From NCBI GenBank assembly GCA_963780755.1, contig CAWACX010000001.1, forward strand, positions 248,001 through 312,000: a DNA stretch of 64,000 nucleotides. The letters run 5' to 3'. Below the pieces are notes generated by a model. It saw nothing but the letters and a program-made list of their open reading frames with translations, was not told where the DNA came from and searched no databases. Position 1 is the first letter of the stretch. Each line of letters starts with the position of its first letter. Positions 52,434 through 61,473 of the stretch are shown here, piece after piece. The translations under genes were made by a program, and so were the position numbers. Source of the stretch: JALYNX01 sp963780755 (GTDB lineage: Bacteria > Actinomycetota > Acidimicrobiia > Spongiisociales > ZC4RG35).

Positions 52434-54722
52434 TTGACCGGCGCCGGTAATCTGGCCCCGGTGACCTCGGACCCACTGCTTCCCTCTTTTATCGGCGCGC
52501 CCGTTCAGCGACGGGAAGATCCGGCGCTCATCACCGGCACCGCCCGCTACGTGGACGACATCTCTCCGGCGGGCACCCTTCACCTCGCCGTCGTTCGGAG
52601 CCCGTTCCCTCATGCCGATGTCGGACCCATCGATGTCGAAGCCGCTCTCACTGCCCCCGGCGTCCACCTGGTGATCACACCGGACCAGGTGCCCGATGTC
52701 GAGATGCCACCGACTCCGAACCCTGAGCGCAACATCCCGCGTCGCTACCCATTGGTGCAGGGACGCGCCCTGATGCCCGGGGACCCGGTGGCGGCGGTGG
52801 TGGCCGACACCGCCCGCGAGGCCCGTGACGCCGCGGACATGGTTTTCGTCGACTACGACCCCCTCCCTGTGGTCGGCGATGTGGACGCCGCCATGGATGC
52901 CGCCCCTCTCCACCCGGGCCAGACTTCCAATGTGGCCTATGACCGCTCTCGGGGCGACCGTGCCCAGTTCGAGGCGCTCGATGGCGAGATCCGCCTCTCC
53001 GGATTGGTCGACCACCCCCGGGTCGCACCAGCGCCCATGGAGCCCAGGGCGATCCTTGCCGAGTGGAAGGAGGGCGGGCTCACGGTCCACCTCTCCAGCC
53101 AGGCACCGCACCTAATGCAGGAGGAGTTGGCGAAGTCGTTCGGACTGCCCCAGGGCGCGGTGCGGGTGATCACCCCTTTCGTCGGCGGAGGCTTCGGCTG
53201 CAAGTTCGACCTGGCCGAGGAGGAGTACCTGGCGGTCATTGCGGCCCGGGAGACCGGGAGGCCTGTGAAATGGATCGAGACGAGGCGGGAGCACCTGCTC
53301 ACGATCGGACACGGTCGGGCCCAACGCCATCGTTGGGAGGTGGTCGCCGACTCCTCGGGCAAGATCCAGGGGCTGTGGGTAGATAGCCGCCTCGATCTGG
53401 GATGCCGTCACCGTTACCTCGATTTCATCGATGTCACTCCCCGCATCGGCACCGGCAACTACGACATCGAGGTCTACGGGTGGCGACAGCGCGGGGTCTG
53501 GACCAATCGCGCTCCGCGCGGCATCTACCGGGGTGCGGGCCGGCCCGAGGCCACGCTGACCGTCGAGCGGGTCGTCGAAGCGGTGGCCAAGGCCTCGGGG
53601 CTCGATCCGGTCGAGGTCCGTCGCCGTAACTTCGTCCAGCCCGAGCAGTTCCCCTATAAGTCCCGTGGCGGCTACACGTTCGACACCGGTGAGTACGAGC
53701 GAGCCCTGGACACGTTGCTCGAGGTCGTGGACTATCCGGCGTTGCGCGCCTGGCAAGCCGAGCAACGGGAGGCGGGGAAGCTGATCGGGATCGGCCTCGC
53801 CGCTTATGTCGAGGTATGCGGCTTCGAGGATTGGGGCGCGGCTCGGGTCCGTGCCCATACAGATGGCTCGGTGACCTTGCACGTCGAGACCATCGATCAA
53901 GGGCAGGGACATCGCACCACCTTTCCGCAATTAGTGGCCGCCTCGCTCGGGATACCTTTCGAGAAGGTCTATCTCGAGCAAGGCGACACCGCCTCGGCCC
54001 CGTACGGCTGGGGCACCTCGGGCTCCCGCAGCGTCGCTCAGGGGGGATCAGCCAGCCATGCCGCTGCCGAGAAGGTCGCCGAGAAGGCGAAGCGGGTCGC
54101 CGGTCATCTCCTCGAGGCGTCGGCCGATGACATCGAGCTCGCGAACGGAGTGGGCAAGGTGGTTGGCACCGACGTGTCGGTGAGCTGGGAGAAGATCACG
54201 GCGGCGGCAATCGAGGGAAATGTCCCCGAGGGCGATGAGCCCGGGTTGGACGAGGAAGTCCATCTCCGTTCCGGCGGGATGAACTACCCCTTCGGGGTGC
54301 ACCTGGCGGTGGTCGAGATCGATCCCGAGACCGGGTCGCCCAGTCTGCGCCAGATGTGGGCCGTGGACGATGCCGGGAACATCATCAACCCGATGCTGGC
54401 CGACGGTCAACGCCACGGTGGCCTGGCCCAGGGTGTCGGTCAGGCCCTCTGGGAAGAGGTGATCTACGACGACGACGGCAACCTGGTCACCTCGTCTTTC
54501 ATGGACTATCTGCTGCCCACTGCCAACTCGCTTCCCATGTTCGATCTGGCCTCGACCGTCACCACCACCCCGACCAACCCACTGGGGGCGAAAGGGATCG
54601 GGGAGGCGGGCGCCATCGGCTCCACGCCGGCCGTGCTCAACGCGGTGGCGGACGCCCTCGGGGTCGATGAGATCCAGGTGCCGTTGACGGCACAGAAGAT
54701 CTGGAGAGCGCTCCAGGCCTGA
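52434..54722 (+). CDS. Molybdenum hydroxylase large subunit (CoxL/xanthine dehydrogenase type)
   Basis: 762 residues from the TTG at 52434, or 753 from the GTG at 52461. The N-terminal fold has GAPVQRREDPALITGTARYVDD; TPFVGGGFGCKFDL is the molybdopterin-contact motif; the active-site loop reads IYRGAGRPEA, close to form II AYRGAGR and not the AYRCSFR of true CO dehydrogenases; the catalytic Glu is in KGIGEAGAIG. So it is a molybdopterin hydroxylase of unknown substrate. Small 2Fe-2S and FAD subunits are not adjacent, which is unusual. Confidence 0.82.
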   Translation: MTGAGNLAPVTSDPLLPSFIGAPVQRREDPALITGTARYVDDISPAGTLHLAVVRSPFPHADVGPIDVEAALTAPGVHLVITPDQVPDVEMPPTPNPERNIPRRYPLVQGRALMPGDPVAAVVADTAREARDAADMVFVDYDPLPVVGDVDAAMDAAPLHPGQTSNVAYDRSRGDRAQFEALDGEIRLSGLVDHPRVAPAPMEPRAILAEWKEGGLTVHLSSQAPHLMQEELAKSFGLPQGAVRVITPFVGGGFGCKFDLAEEEYLAVIAARETGRPVKWIETRREHLLTIGHGRAQRHRWEVVADSSGKIQGLWVDSRLDLGCRHRYLDFIDVTPRIGTGNYDIEVYGWRQRGVWTNRAPRGIYRGAGRPEATLTVERVVEAVAKASGLDPVEVRRRNFVQPEQFPYKSRGGYTFDTGEYERALDTLLEVVDYPALRAWQAEQREAGKLIGIGLAAYVEVCGFEDWGAARVRAHTDGSVTLHVETIDQGQGHRTTFPQLVAASLGIPFEKVYLEQGDTASAPYGWGTSGSRSVAQGGSASHAAAEKVAEKAKRVAGHLLEASADDIELANGVGKVVGTDVSVSWEKITAAAIEGNVPEGDEPGLDEEVHLRSGGMNYPFGVHLAVVEIDPETGSPSLRQMWAVDDAGNIINPMLADGQRHGGLAQGVGQALWEEVIYDDDGNLVTSSFMDYLLPTANSLPMFDLASTVTTTPTNPLGAKGIGEAGAIGSTPAVLNAVADALGVDEIQVPLTAQKIWRALQA

Positions 54723-55748
<1,026 letters not shown>

Positions 55749-55749
55749 G

Positions 55750-56772
55750 TCATTGTCCTCCATTGAGATAACCGGCGATCGTGGTCGTTACTTCCACTGC
55801 GCGGTGGGAATAGCCCCAACCGTTGTTGAACCAGGTGATGGTCTTGACCAAGTTGCCGGTCGTCACCATGGTCGCCAGGCTGTCGAAGACCCCGGAGTGG
55901 GAGTTCAGCCTCACATCCGAGGACACGATGGGGTCGGCCACGTATTCGATGATCCCGGAGAAGTTGGACTCGACCTCCTGGGCCACCACCGAATTGACCT
56001 CTTCGATCGTGGTCTCGACCGCAGTCTGGGCGGTGAGGTCGACTGTGGACCCGTCCACCACCGGGACGTTGAGGGCGACGACCGCCAGCTTTCCCTCGAG
56101 TTGGGGAAGTGCCTGGGTGAGGATCTCGGCGGTGTTGGTGGCGGCGGGGATGATGTTCTCGCCGGCGGCACGGCTCGTTCGGTAAGAGTCGGTGGGCACG
56201 TCGGCAAGACGGCCGGCATTCGACATCGCCTTGACCGTTGTCATGAAGGCGTGTTTCACCCCGAACTTCTCGTCGAGCACCCGGAGGATCGGGGCCGCGG
56301 CGTTGGAGCTGTTGGACCCGAGAGCCAGGATGTCGACGTCCGGGCCGAGGACATCGTCGTTGATCCCGCGCAGGAGGAGTGGGATCTCACCCGGGGTCTC
56401 CGGGCTCGAGGTCAGCACCACCTTTTTGGCACCGGCGGAGAGGTGCTCCTCGAGAGCCTCCCTGGATCGATAGCGGCTGGTCGTCTCCAGGACGACATCC
56501 ACCCCGAGGTCGCCCCAATGGGCCTCACCGGGTGTCTTCGCCTTGAGAAAGTCCGCCTGCTTCGCGCCGTGAGTCAGCTTCCCGTCCGCATAGGCCACCG
56601 GCACCGGGAACCGCCCATATATCGAGTCGTACTTGAGGAGATAAGCGAGCGCTTCGGGGTCGGCGATGTCACTGATCGCAACCACTTCGAGGTCGTCGCG
56701 GGCGTGGACCAGTCGGAAGACGTTGCGGCCAATCCTGCCGAATCCCATCAACCCGATGCGGGTCGTCGTCAT
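55750..56772 (-). CDS. GAPDH paralogue lacking catalytic residues
   Basis: 340 residues of full GAPDH fold with the NAD loop LMGFGRIGRNVF. Compared with gap, the catalytic Cys is Asn154 (SNSSNAAAP), His is Lys181 (TVKAMS), and the phosphate Arg is Asn (ALNVPVVDGS). The rest, including RAAGENIIP and SWF/NNGWGYSHR-like positions, is well kept, so the gene is not decaying. It lies directly upstream of the true gap gene. It may be a regulatory or scaffold subunit, or have another NAD role. Codon for residue 154 is AAC at 56311-56313 on the minus strand. Confidence 0.9.
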   Translation of the reverse strand: MTTTRIGLMGFGRIGRNVFRLVHARDDLEVVAISDIADPEALAYLLKYDSIYGRFPVPVAYADGKLTHGAKQADFLKAKTPGEAHWGDLGVDVVLETTSRYRSREALEEHLSAGAKKVVLTSSPETPGEIPLLLRGINDDVLGPDVDILALGSNSSNAAAPILRVLDEKFGVKHAFMTTVKAMSNAGRLADVPTDSYRTSRAAGENIIPAATNTAEILTQALPQLEGKLAVVALNVPVVDGSTVDLTAQTAVETTIEEVNSVVAQEVESNFSGIIEYVADPIVSSDVRLNSHSGVFDSLATMVTTGNLVKTITWFNNGWGYSHRAVEVTTTIAGYLNGGQ

Positions 56773-56859
56773 GTGCGTGTCCCTTTCTCGCCGCGAATGT
56801 AGCGGTCAACCCTCTGGCTCCCGCCGCGTGCCGCCGGTACGTTGGCAGGGGGAGGGGAG

Positions 56860-57447
56860 ATGCTGGTTCAAATGGCACTGGCCGCGGTCTGCCTCATCGC
56901 CCCGGTCGAGGGGCCGATGACCGCCGGTTTCAACCCCATCGGCGAGTACGCCGGGCACTGGGGGCTCGACTTCGGGGCGCCGGTTGGCACTCCGCTGAAA
57001 GCGCCGACGTCGGGGCGGGTGACCTTCGCCGGGTCGGTCGCCGGGATGCTCTCGGTCACCATCGAGCCGGTGACCGGGTACAAGGTGTCGGTGTCCTATC
57101 TGAGCGACCTGGCGGTGCGGGCCGGTCAACATGTGGCTCGCGGACAGACCATCGGCACCACGGGGAGTCCGCATGGCTCGCCGGGCGCGCACCTCTCGGT
57201 CCGTATCGACGGGAGATACGTCGACCCCCGTGCCCGTCTGGGGTGTGTTTCCACCGACATCAGCCGGGCACTCCGGCTGGTCACCCCGCCCGCGCCCTAT
57301 CCTCGGCGCCGTGCACACCGGCATCCTGGGTGGGACGTTCGATCCGATCCACATCGCACACCTCCACGCCGGGGAGACGGCCTTGTTTCAGGCAAGGCTC
57401 GACCGGGTGCTGTTCATGCCGGCGGGGGAGCCCTGGCAGAAGGCTGA
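56860..57447 (+). CDS. M23-like peptidase fold, degenerate metal site
   Basis: 195 residues from the ATG at 56860; an N-terminal hydrophobic segment suggests export. HWGLDFGAPVGTPL provides the first His/Asp zinc ligands and GSPGAHLSVRIDGRYVDP the later motif, but the expected H-x-H is H-L-S, so one metal ligand is missing. It may be a non-catalytic wall-binding LytM protein like EnvC. The 3' ~137 bp overlap nadD in another frame; the end may be mis-set by an indel. Confidence 0.6.
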   Translation: MLVQMALAAVCLIAPVEGPMTAGFNPIGEYAGHWGLDFGAPVGTPLKAPTSGRVTFAGSVAGMLSVTIEPVTGYKVSVSYLSDLAVRAGQHVARGQTIGTTGSPHGSPGAHLSVRIDGRYVDPRARLGCVSTDISRALRLVTPPAPYPRRRAHRHPGWDVRSDPHRTPPRRGDGLVSGKARPGAVHAGGGALAEG

Positions 57448-57931
57448 CCGTCGGGTATCGAGTGCCGAGCAGCGGGTCGAGATGGTCCGGCTCGCCATCG
57501 CCGGTGTCGAAGGCTTCGAGTTGGACGACCGTGAGGTGCATCGCGACGGGCCGTCCTACACCATCGACACTCTGAGCTCGTTTCCCGATGACGAGGAGCT
57601 CTCGCTGATTCTGGGGGCGGATGCGGCGTCAGGGTTCGAGACCTGGCATCGATGGGAGGAAGTCCTGGATCGGGCGTCGATCCTGGTGGTGCCCCGGCCC
57701 GGCACCGACCCCCGGGACGTCCAGTCGGTGCTTCCGGATGCGGTGTTCCTGGACATGGCAGTGCTCGAGATCAGCGGCACCGAGATCCGGGAGATGGTCG
57801 AGCTCGGCGAGCCCTATCGGTTCCTCGTTGCCCCCGCAGTCCACGACTACATCGAGGAGCACGGTCTCTATGCGGATGTTGGGGGAGACGATAGGGTGGG
57901 GGGCTCATCCGACCAGGAGGAAGGCTCGTAG
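57311..57931 (+). CDS. nadD: Nicotinate-nucleotide adenylyltransferase
   Basis: 206 residues from the GTG at 57311. GILGGTFDPIHIAHLHAGE is the ATP-binding loop with (T/H)xGH-type residues, and SGTEIREMVELGEPYRFLV is the ISSTxIR-like motif. It makes deamido-NAD. It is 8 bp from rsfS, the usual partner. Confidence 0.92.
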   Translation: MHTGILGGTFDPIHIAHLHAGETALFQARLDRVLFMPAGEPWQKADRRVSSAEQRVEMVRLAIAGVEGFELDDREVHRDGPSYTIDTLSSFPDDEELSLILGADAASGFETWHRWEEVLDRASILVVPRPGTDPRDVQSVLPDAVFLDMAVLEISGTEIREMVELGEPYRFLVAPAVHDYIEEHGLYADVGGDDRVGGSSDQEEGS

Positions 57932-57939
57932 AGAACAGC

Positions 57940-58296
57940 GTGGAACTTGCCCGGATGGCGGCCGACGCCATCTTCAGCAAGAAGGGCATGGACATCGTCC
58001 TGCTCGAAGTCGAAGGGCTATTCGTTCTCTCCGATGTCTTCGTGATCGCGACCGGGACCTCCCGACCCCATGTTCAATCCCTCGCCGATCACGTCGAGGA
58101 AAGGCTGCGTGAGGATCGAGGTTTGAAGCCACTCCGGATCGAGGGGAAACCCGAGGCGGAGTGGGTCCTCATCGACTTCGGCGACATCATCGTCCACCTC
58201 TTCCAGGCGGGCCCGCGTGATTTCTACGGTCTGGAGCGCCTCTGGGCCGACGCAGAGCGAGTCCCCTGGGCGGAGCCAGTGGTCGCCGACGGATAG
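57940..58296 (+). CDS. rsfS: Ribosomal silencing factor RsfS
   Basis: 118 residues from the GTG at 57940. ARMAADAIFSKKGMDIVLLEV and DFGDIIVHLFQAGPRDFYGLERLWADA are the family core. It binds uL14 on the 50S and blocks subunit joining in starvation. Last gene of the nadD pair before tRNA-Ala. Confidence 0.93.
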   Translation: MELARMAADAIFSKKGMDIVLLEVEGLFVLSDVFVIATGTSRPHVQSLADHVEERLREDRGLKPLRIEGKPEAEWVLIDFGDIIVHLFQAGPRDFYGLERLWADAERVPWAEPVVADG

Positions 58297-58345
58297 AGGT
58301 TACGGGTTGGGCCTTGGCCCCGAATAGACTCCCGTTTCCCGTACT

Positions 58346-58419
58346 GGGGCTGTAGCTCAGCCTGGCAGAGCACTTGACTGGCAGTCAAGGGGTCAGGGGT
58401 TCAAATCCCCTCAGCTCCA
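58346..58419 (+). tRNA. tRNA-Ala(GGC)
   Basis: Acceptor GGGGCTG/CAGCTCC, anticodon stem CTTGA/TCAAG around CTGGCAG, T-loop GGTTCAAATCC, discriminator A. The 3' side borders an integrase remnant, suggesting use as an integration site. Confidence 0.95.
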
Positions 58420-58487
58420 CTCCCAAACCCCCTGGTGACATGGCGTTTTCGCGATTCGGTGTTCGGTCCTCCGAAGCTCCCTGCCGC

Positions 58488-58684
58488 TTATCTGCCGCTT
58501 ACCCGCATCAACTCGGCCAGCTTTTCGACGGCGTCGCGCTGCATCGTGGGCAGGACCGATGAGTAAATATCCATCGTCACCTTGATCGAGGAGTGCCCCA
58601 AACGCTCCTGTACCACCTTTGGGTGTGTCCCGGCTGCGAGGAGCGCTGTGGCGTGAGAGTGGCGGATTTGACGCAGGGTGACCT
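58488..58684 (-). pseudogene. Tyrosine integrase, C-terminal remnant next to tRNA-Ala
   Basis: About 65 codons on the minus strand: LRQIRHSHATALLAAGTH, then VVQERLGHSSIKVTMDIYSS with the nucleophile Tyr, then VLPTMQRDAVEKLAEL. A stop precedes it and the rest of the integrase is missing. It points toward tRNA-Ala and abuts a truncated adenosine deaminase. It is too diverged from the remnant at 27741 to be a copy. Confidence 0.75.
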
Positions 58685-59261
58685 AGTCCGACGGCGGATG
58701 CCCGACCTCGTCGTTCCATAATCCGAAACTGACCATCCCGCGATGGCGTTGAGCGACCGCGAACTCGGCCAACTCGATCGATGATTGCGGGTCACGAGAT
58801 TCGCGATCGATGCCAGCCATCCATCCGATGGCCAGGCCGTGACGTTCGGACGCTTCATCGAAAACATCGAACAGCAGCGCCCAGCATTCCTCTTCGGTTG
58901 CGAAGCGGCTCATGTAGTAAGAGGCGTCGAATATCAGCTCCACGTACACCGCCCCTTCGGCAACGTGGTCGGCCAGCAGCTCGTCTGCGAGCCGTTCCCA
59001 GTCGGAGCGGTCCCGCAGCACGTCCGTTGCCGCCACATACAGCTCAATGAAATCTGCGAATGATCCGTACCCCCGAACCTTTGGCACCGACCTGCCGTGC
59101 TTTGCTGCCAGCGACGCCAGCGTCGACGAACGCATCCCAGCTTCCAGGTGGAGGTGAAGATGCGCCTTGGGCAGCGCCACCAGGTCGCGAGACTCGCTGT
59201 TCAGCGCCAGTACCCCACGGAGACTGAACCTACTAACCACGGGTCGGGTCGTGCGGCCCAT
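58683..59261 (-). pseudogene. Adenosine deaminase, C-terminal half missing
   Basis: About 190 residues. LPKAHLHLHLEAGMRSSTL carries the first zinc His-x-His, and the barrel continues to SFGLWNDEVGHPPSD, where it joins the integrase remnant. The family is ~330 residues; the later His, Glu and Asp ligands are lost, so it cannot be active as annotated. The likely start ATG at 59261 lies inside the repeat described at 59249; an earlier ATG is at 59297. Confidence 0.72.
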
Positions 59262-59272
59262 GAGGATCTGTC
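59249..59272 (+). repeat. Upstream repeat, copy A
   Basis: TCGTGCGGCCCATGAGGATC block, 25 bp before the 59297 gene. Related blocks lie at 61474-61515 and 63957-64000; a partial copy (TCGTGCGGCCCATG) is at 60850-60863. Confidence 0.65.
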
Positions 59273-59296
59273 CCCCGGGGTCGACACTTTCTCCCA

Positions 59297-59509
59297 ATGG
59301 CTTACGTCGAAATCTCAGACCGAATGACGATCCTCCTCAAATGCCTCACCCTGTCGCTCCCCGAGGAAGACATGGTCCACCTGCGTCGGACTCCTGAGTG
59401 GATTCAGGCCCGAGCGTGGGGGTGGGTCATGGAGTCGGGTGAGCTCACCGGGACCGGACACCGCCATGCCCATCCGGTGCCTGGGGGGATACTCCCCAAC
59501 CAGCTTTAG
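59297..59509 (+). CDS. 70-residue protein, paralogue A (unknown family)
   Basis: Starts MAYVEISDRMTILLK; the central block LRRTPEWIQARAWGWVMESG and GELTGTGHRHAH are nearly the same in the protein at 61526. Conserved Trp and acidic residues and no membrane helix suggest a small soluble or nucleic-acid-related protein. I do not recognise the family. Both copies sit just after the shared upstream repeat. Confidence 0.6.
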   Translation: MAYVEISDRMTILLKCLTLSLPEEDMVHLRRTPEWIQARAWGWVMESGELTGTGHRHAHPVPGGILPNQL

Positions 59510-59563
59510 CGCTCGCTCGTCCGAGAAAAGTCGGGGTGGCGGGCCGCGTCCTCGTGAATCGGA

Positions 59564-59788
59564 TCAATCGGTGTCAATGTCCTTCTTGATGTATTCGGTG
59601 CGCTCCTCCTTCTGGGTGGCCGTGTTCGACACCAAGGTCAGGATCAGACCCAGTGCACCGACAACCATCAGGATGATCCCGATCGTGTTCAGGTTGAATC
59701 CTTCCGCTTCCACCTCTACAGCGAAAGCCAAGATGGCGCCCACTGCGATGAGGAAGAGCGACCCTCCGAAACCTGCATTCCTGCTCAC
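59564..59788 (-). CDS. DUF6458-like small membrane protein
   Basis: 74 residues. Two membrane helices (GGSLFLIAVGAILAFAV and NTIGIILMVVGALGLILTLV) with a short polar loop between, then a charged C-terminal tail. This layout is that of DUF6458, common in actinobacteria. Function unknown; neighbours are a 24-residue membrane peptide and CsbD, which suggests an envelope-stress set. Confidence 0.65.
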   Translation of the reverse strand: MSRNAGFGGSLFLIAVGAILAFAVEVEAEGFNLNTIGIILMVVGALGLILTLVSNTATQKEERTEYIKKDIDTD

Positions 59789-59810
59789 TTCGTCTCCTTG
59801 CTATCTCTTC

Positions 59811-59885
59811 TCAGACGATCCAGATGAGTAGGGCGATGATGAGCAGGATGCCCACAACCGTCCAAATGATTCCACCACGGCCCAT
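59811..59885 (-). CDS. 24-residue hydrophobic peptide
   Basis: MGRGGIIWTVVGILLIIALL, then IWIV and a stop. A GGAG site (AAAGGAG) lies ~6 bases upstream of the ATG, which supports expression. One membrane helix makes up nearly the whole peptide. Similar short hydrophobic peptides accompany stress genes in actinobacteria; the role is not known. Confidence 0.5.
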   Translation of the reverse strand: MGRGGIIWTVVGILLIIALLIWIV

Positions 59886-59947
59886 GGCGGCTCCTTTCTG
59901 CAGCACCGAGGCGACCCGAACGGTCGCCTCGGATTTAGAGCGGGGCG

Positions 59948-60142
59948 TCAGTCCTGGTCGAGACGGTCCCTGATGGACTCCTCGGTCTCGCCGGTCTTCT
60001 CCTTGATGCGTCCGACCAACTCGTCGTACTCGCCTTCCGCGACATCGAGATCATCGTCCGTGATGTTGCCCCAGAGTTGCTTGGTCTTGCCCTTGAGTTG
60101 ATCCCAACGGCCTTCCCACTTGGTTCCGGTACCTTCGTTCAT
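59948..60142 (-). CDS. CsbD-family stress protein
   Basis: 64 residues from the ATG at 60142, chosen for the AGGAGG 5 bases upstream; a longer ATG at 60190 exists. KWEGRWDQLKGKTKQLWGNIT and EGEYDELVGRIKEKTG are the CsbD core. CsbD is a general-stress protein of unknown mechanism. Confidence 0.8.
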   Translation of the reverse strand: MNEGTGTKWEGRWDQLKGKTKQLWGNITDDDLDVAEGEYDELVGRIKEKTGETEESIRDRLDQD

Positions 60143-60326
60143 ATCGTCCTCCTGTGACGATCGATTCTCAGGGTTACCCAGGAAGCTCATTTCTAAAGCG
60201 TCAATTTGGGTCGCGTCCTATGCCGCCGAAGGTGGCCGAAAGTATCTAGTGACATTGGTTACCACTTGCCCAGGTCGGCGATAGCTCACAAGAGAACCCT
60301 GCAGGTAGCCGAGTAGGTTCGAGGAC

Positions 60327-60542
60327 GTGGCAGAGGTGGAGTTTCATCCCGGCAAGCGGTACCGGATCGTGACGGCTGGCGACGAGCGGGTCGGCGTCTA
60401 TGGGGGAGAGGCTGGACTGGTGTGGCCGCAGTCTGAAACGCCCTGGATCGACGCGCCGTTGACTTTCGCTAGTCCCGAGACGGGAGTGCCATTCCTCGTC
60501 GAGTGGGACGAGATCGAAAGTGTCATCGAGACGGACGGGTGA
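60327..60542 (+). CDS. Hypothetical 71-residue protein
   Basis: Starts at a GTG: MAEVEFHPGKRYRIVTAGDE, acidic overall, no membrane helix, and no family recognised. A weak GAGG lies just upstream. Codon use looks like the neighbours. It could be a small soluble binding protein; the reading frame is unproven. Confidence 0.4.
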   Translation: MAEVEFHPGKRYRIVTAGDERVGVYGGEAGLVWPQSETPWIDAPLTFASPETGVPFLVEWDEIESVIETDG

Positions 60543-60730
60543 AGGGCTCGACCGTTTTGAGGGCCTTCGAGGAGTCGAAGCCCCCGCCCTGGCCTTATTT
60601 GATGATCAGATGGCTCGGGGCTTGGGGGCTTCGACCTTGTCCATGTGTGAGGTTGCCGTGGGTACGGGCCCACACATTTCGAAAGTAATCCGGTTGGCCG
60701 CCGGCGGCTATGGGTACGCGAAGAAATGAA

Positions 60731-60821
60731 CCGGAGCCCCCGGTGGGGTTGACATTGGAGACCGTGTCGGAACGGGGCTCTCGGTTCGTGAAAGCGGGCG
60801 AAGCTGGGACACATTGCCCGC
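60731..60821 (+). ncRNA. Structured-RNA-like unit 1
   Basis: GAGCCCC (60734-60740) pairs with GGGGCTC (60774-60780), enclosing GACA/TGTC (60751/60765). A second hairpin GCGGGC/GCCCGC (60794/60816) follows. The same plan recurs at 60872-60966. The region 60543-60979 has no convincing gene. Transcript and strand are unproven. Confidence 0.45.
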
Positions 60822-60871
60822 ATTTCCAAGATATCAGTAGGCGTTCGGATCGTGCGGCCCATGGGAAGGGA

Positions 60872-60966
60872 CCGGGAGCCCCGCTGTTGGGGTGAACTGC
60901 GACAGTGGGGGTTGTCGCTCGGGGCTCGCGGTCCTCTGTCAGCGGGCCTGGGGTGACGCGGCCCGC
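60872..60966 (+). ncRNA. Structured-RNA-like unit 2
   Basis: GAGCCCC (60876-60882) pairs with GGGGCTC (60921-60927) around GCGACA/TGTCGC (60899/60913); then GCGGGC/GCCCGC (60942/60961). Stem sequences inside differ from unit 1 but still pair, which supports a real fold over chance. Confidence 0.45.
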
Positions 60967-60979
60967 GTGGCGAACCTAC

Positions 60980-61315
60980 CTAATCCAATGCGGAGGGTGA
61001 ACGGTCGCTTTCGTCGCCGGGAGAGTCCAGCAGTCCGACGAGTCCTGCGATCTCGAGGAGCTTGCGAACGATCCTGCTCGCAGTCAGTTCGAAGCTGTCG
61101 GCTGATTCCCTCGCCTGTACGAGAGCTGCAAGACCTGTCGAGTCGAAGAAGTCCACTCCGGTCATATCCACGACAAGTCGGGGAGCATCAAGGGCTGCCG
61201 CCAGAGCTGGAGCATTGGAAACGTCGATCTCTCCGGATGCGATGACGTAGCGAACCCCGTCTAGGTCATGCCAAACGATCGAGGCGCTGGCGGACGCAAG
61301 CTCAGCCCGACTCAT
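60980..61315 (-). CDS. STAS-domain anti-sigma factor antagonist
   Basis: 111 residues. YVIASGEIDVSNAPALAAAL starts the fold and DFFDSTGLAALVQ holds the phosphorylatable Ser (DST). Such proteins release sigma factors or anti-sigma complexes in stress. No kinase or sigma partner is in the window. Divergent from the 61526 gene across a palindrome. Confidence 0.8.
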   Translation of the reverse strand: MSRAELASASASIVWHDLDGVRYVIASGEIDVSNAPALAAALDAPRLVVDMTGVDFFDSTGLAALVQARESADSFELTASRIVRKLLEIAGLVGLLDSPGDESDRSPSALD

Positions 61316-61388
61316 GACCCCAAGCAGAATGCTTGCCCTGACGTTTCAGGGTCAACAGATTGGGTATTCGGTCAGTGCTGCCGAAGCG

Positions 61389-61419
61389 CGGACCGCTCCT
61401 CCCTCCCGTAAGCGGTCCG
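61389..61419. repeat. 9-bp-arm inverted repeat in the divergent promoter region
   Basis: CGGACCGCT and AGCGGTCCG, 13 bp apart, between the STAS gene and the 61526 gene, which are divergent. A regulator site fits better than a terminator. Confidence 0.45.
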
Positions 61420-61473
61420 ATCAACGGAGCCCCCCTCTCCCGTTAGAGGCTATGAGGGGGTTCGATGACAGTT

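Noticed and set aside
52434..54722. True carbon monoxide dehydrogenase (form I CoxL)
   Set aside because: The active-site loop lacks the AYRCSFR signature with the copper-binding Cys; it reads IYRGAGR, as in other molybdenum hydroxylases.
60520..60729. 69-codon plus-strand frame
   Set aside because: It starts inside the previous gene, has no good ribosome site, and overlaps the structured region; no homology recognised.
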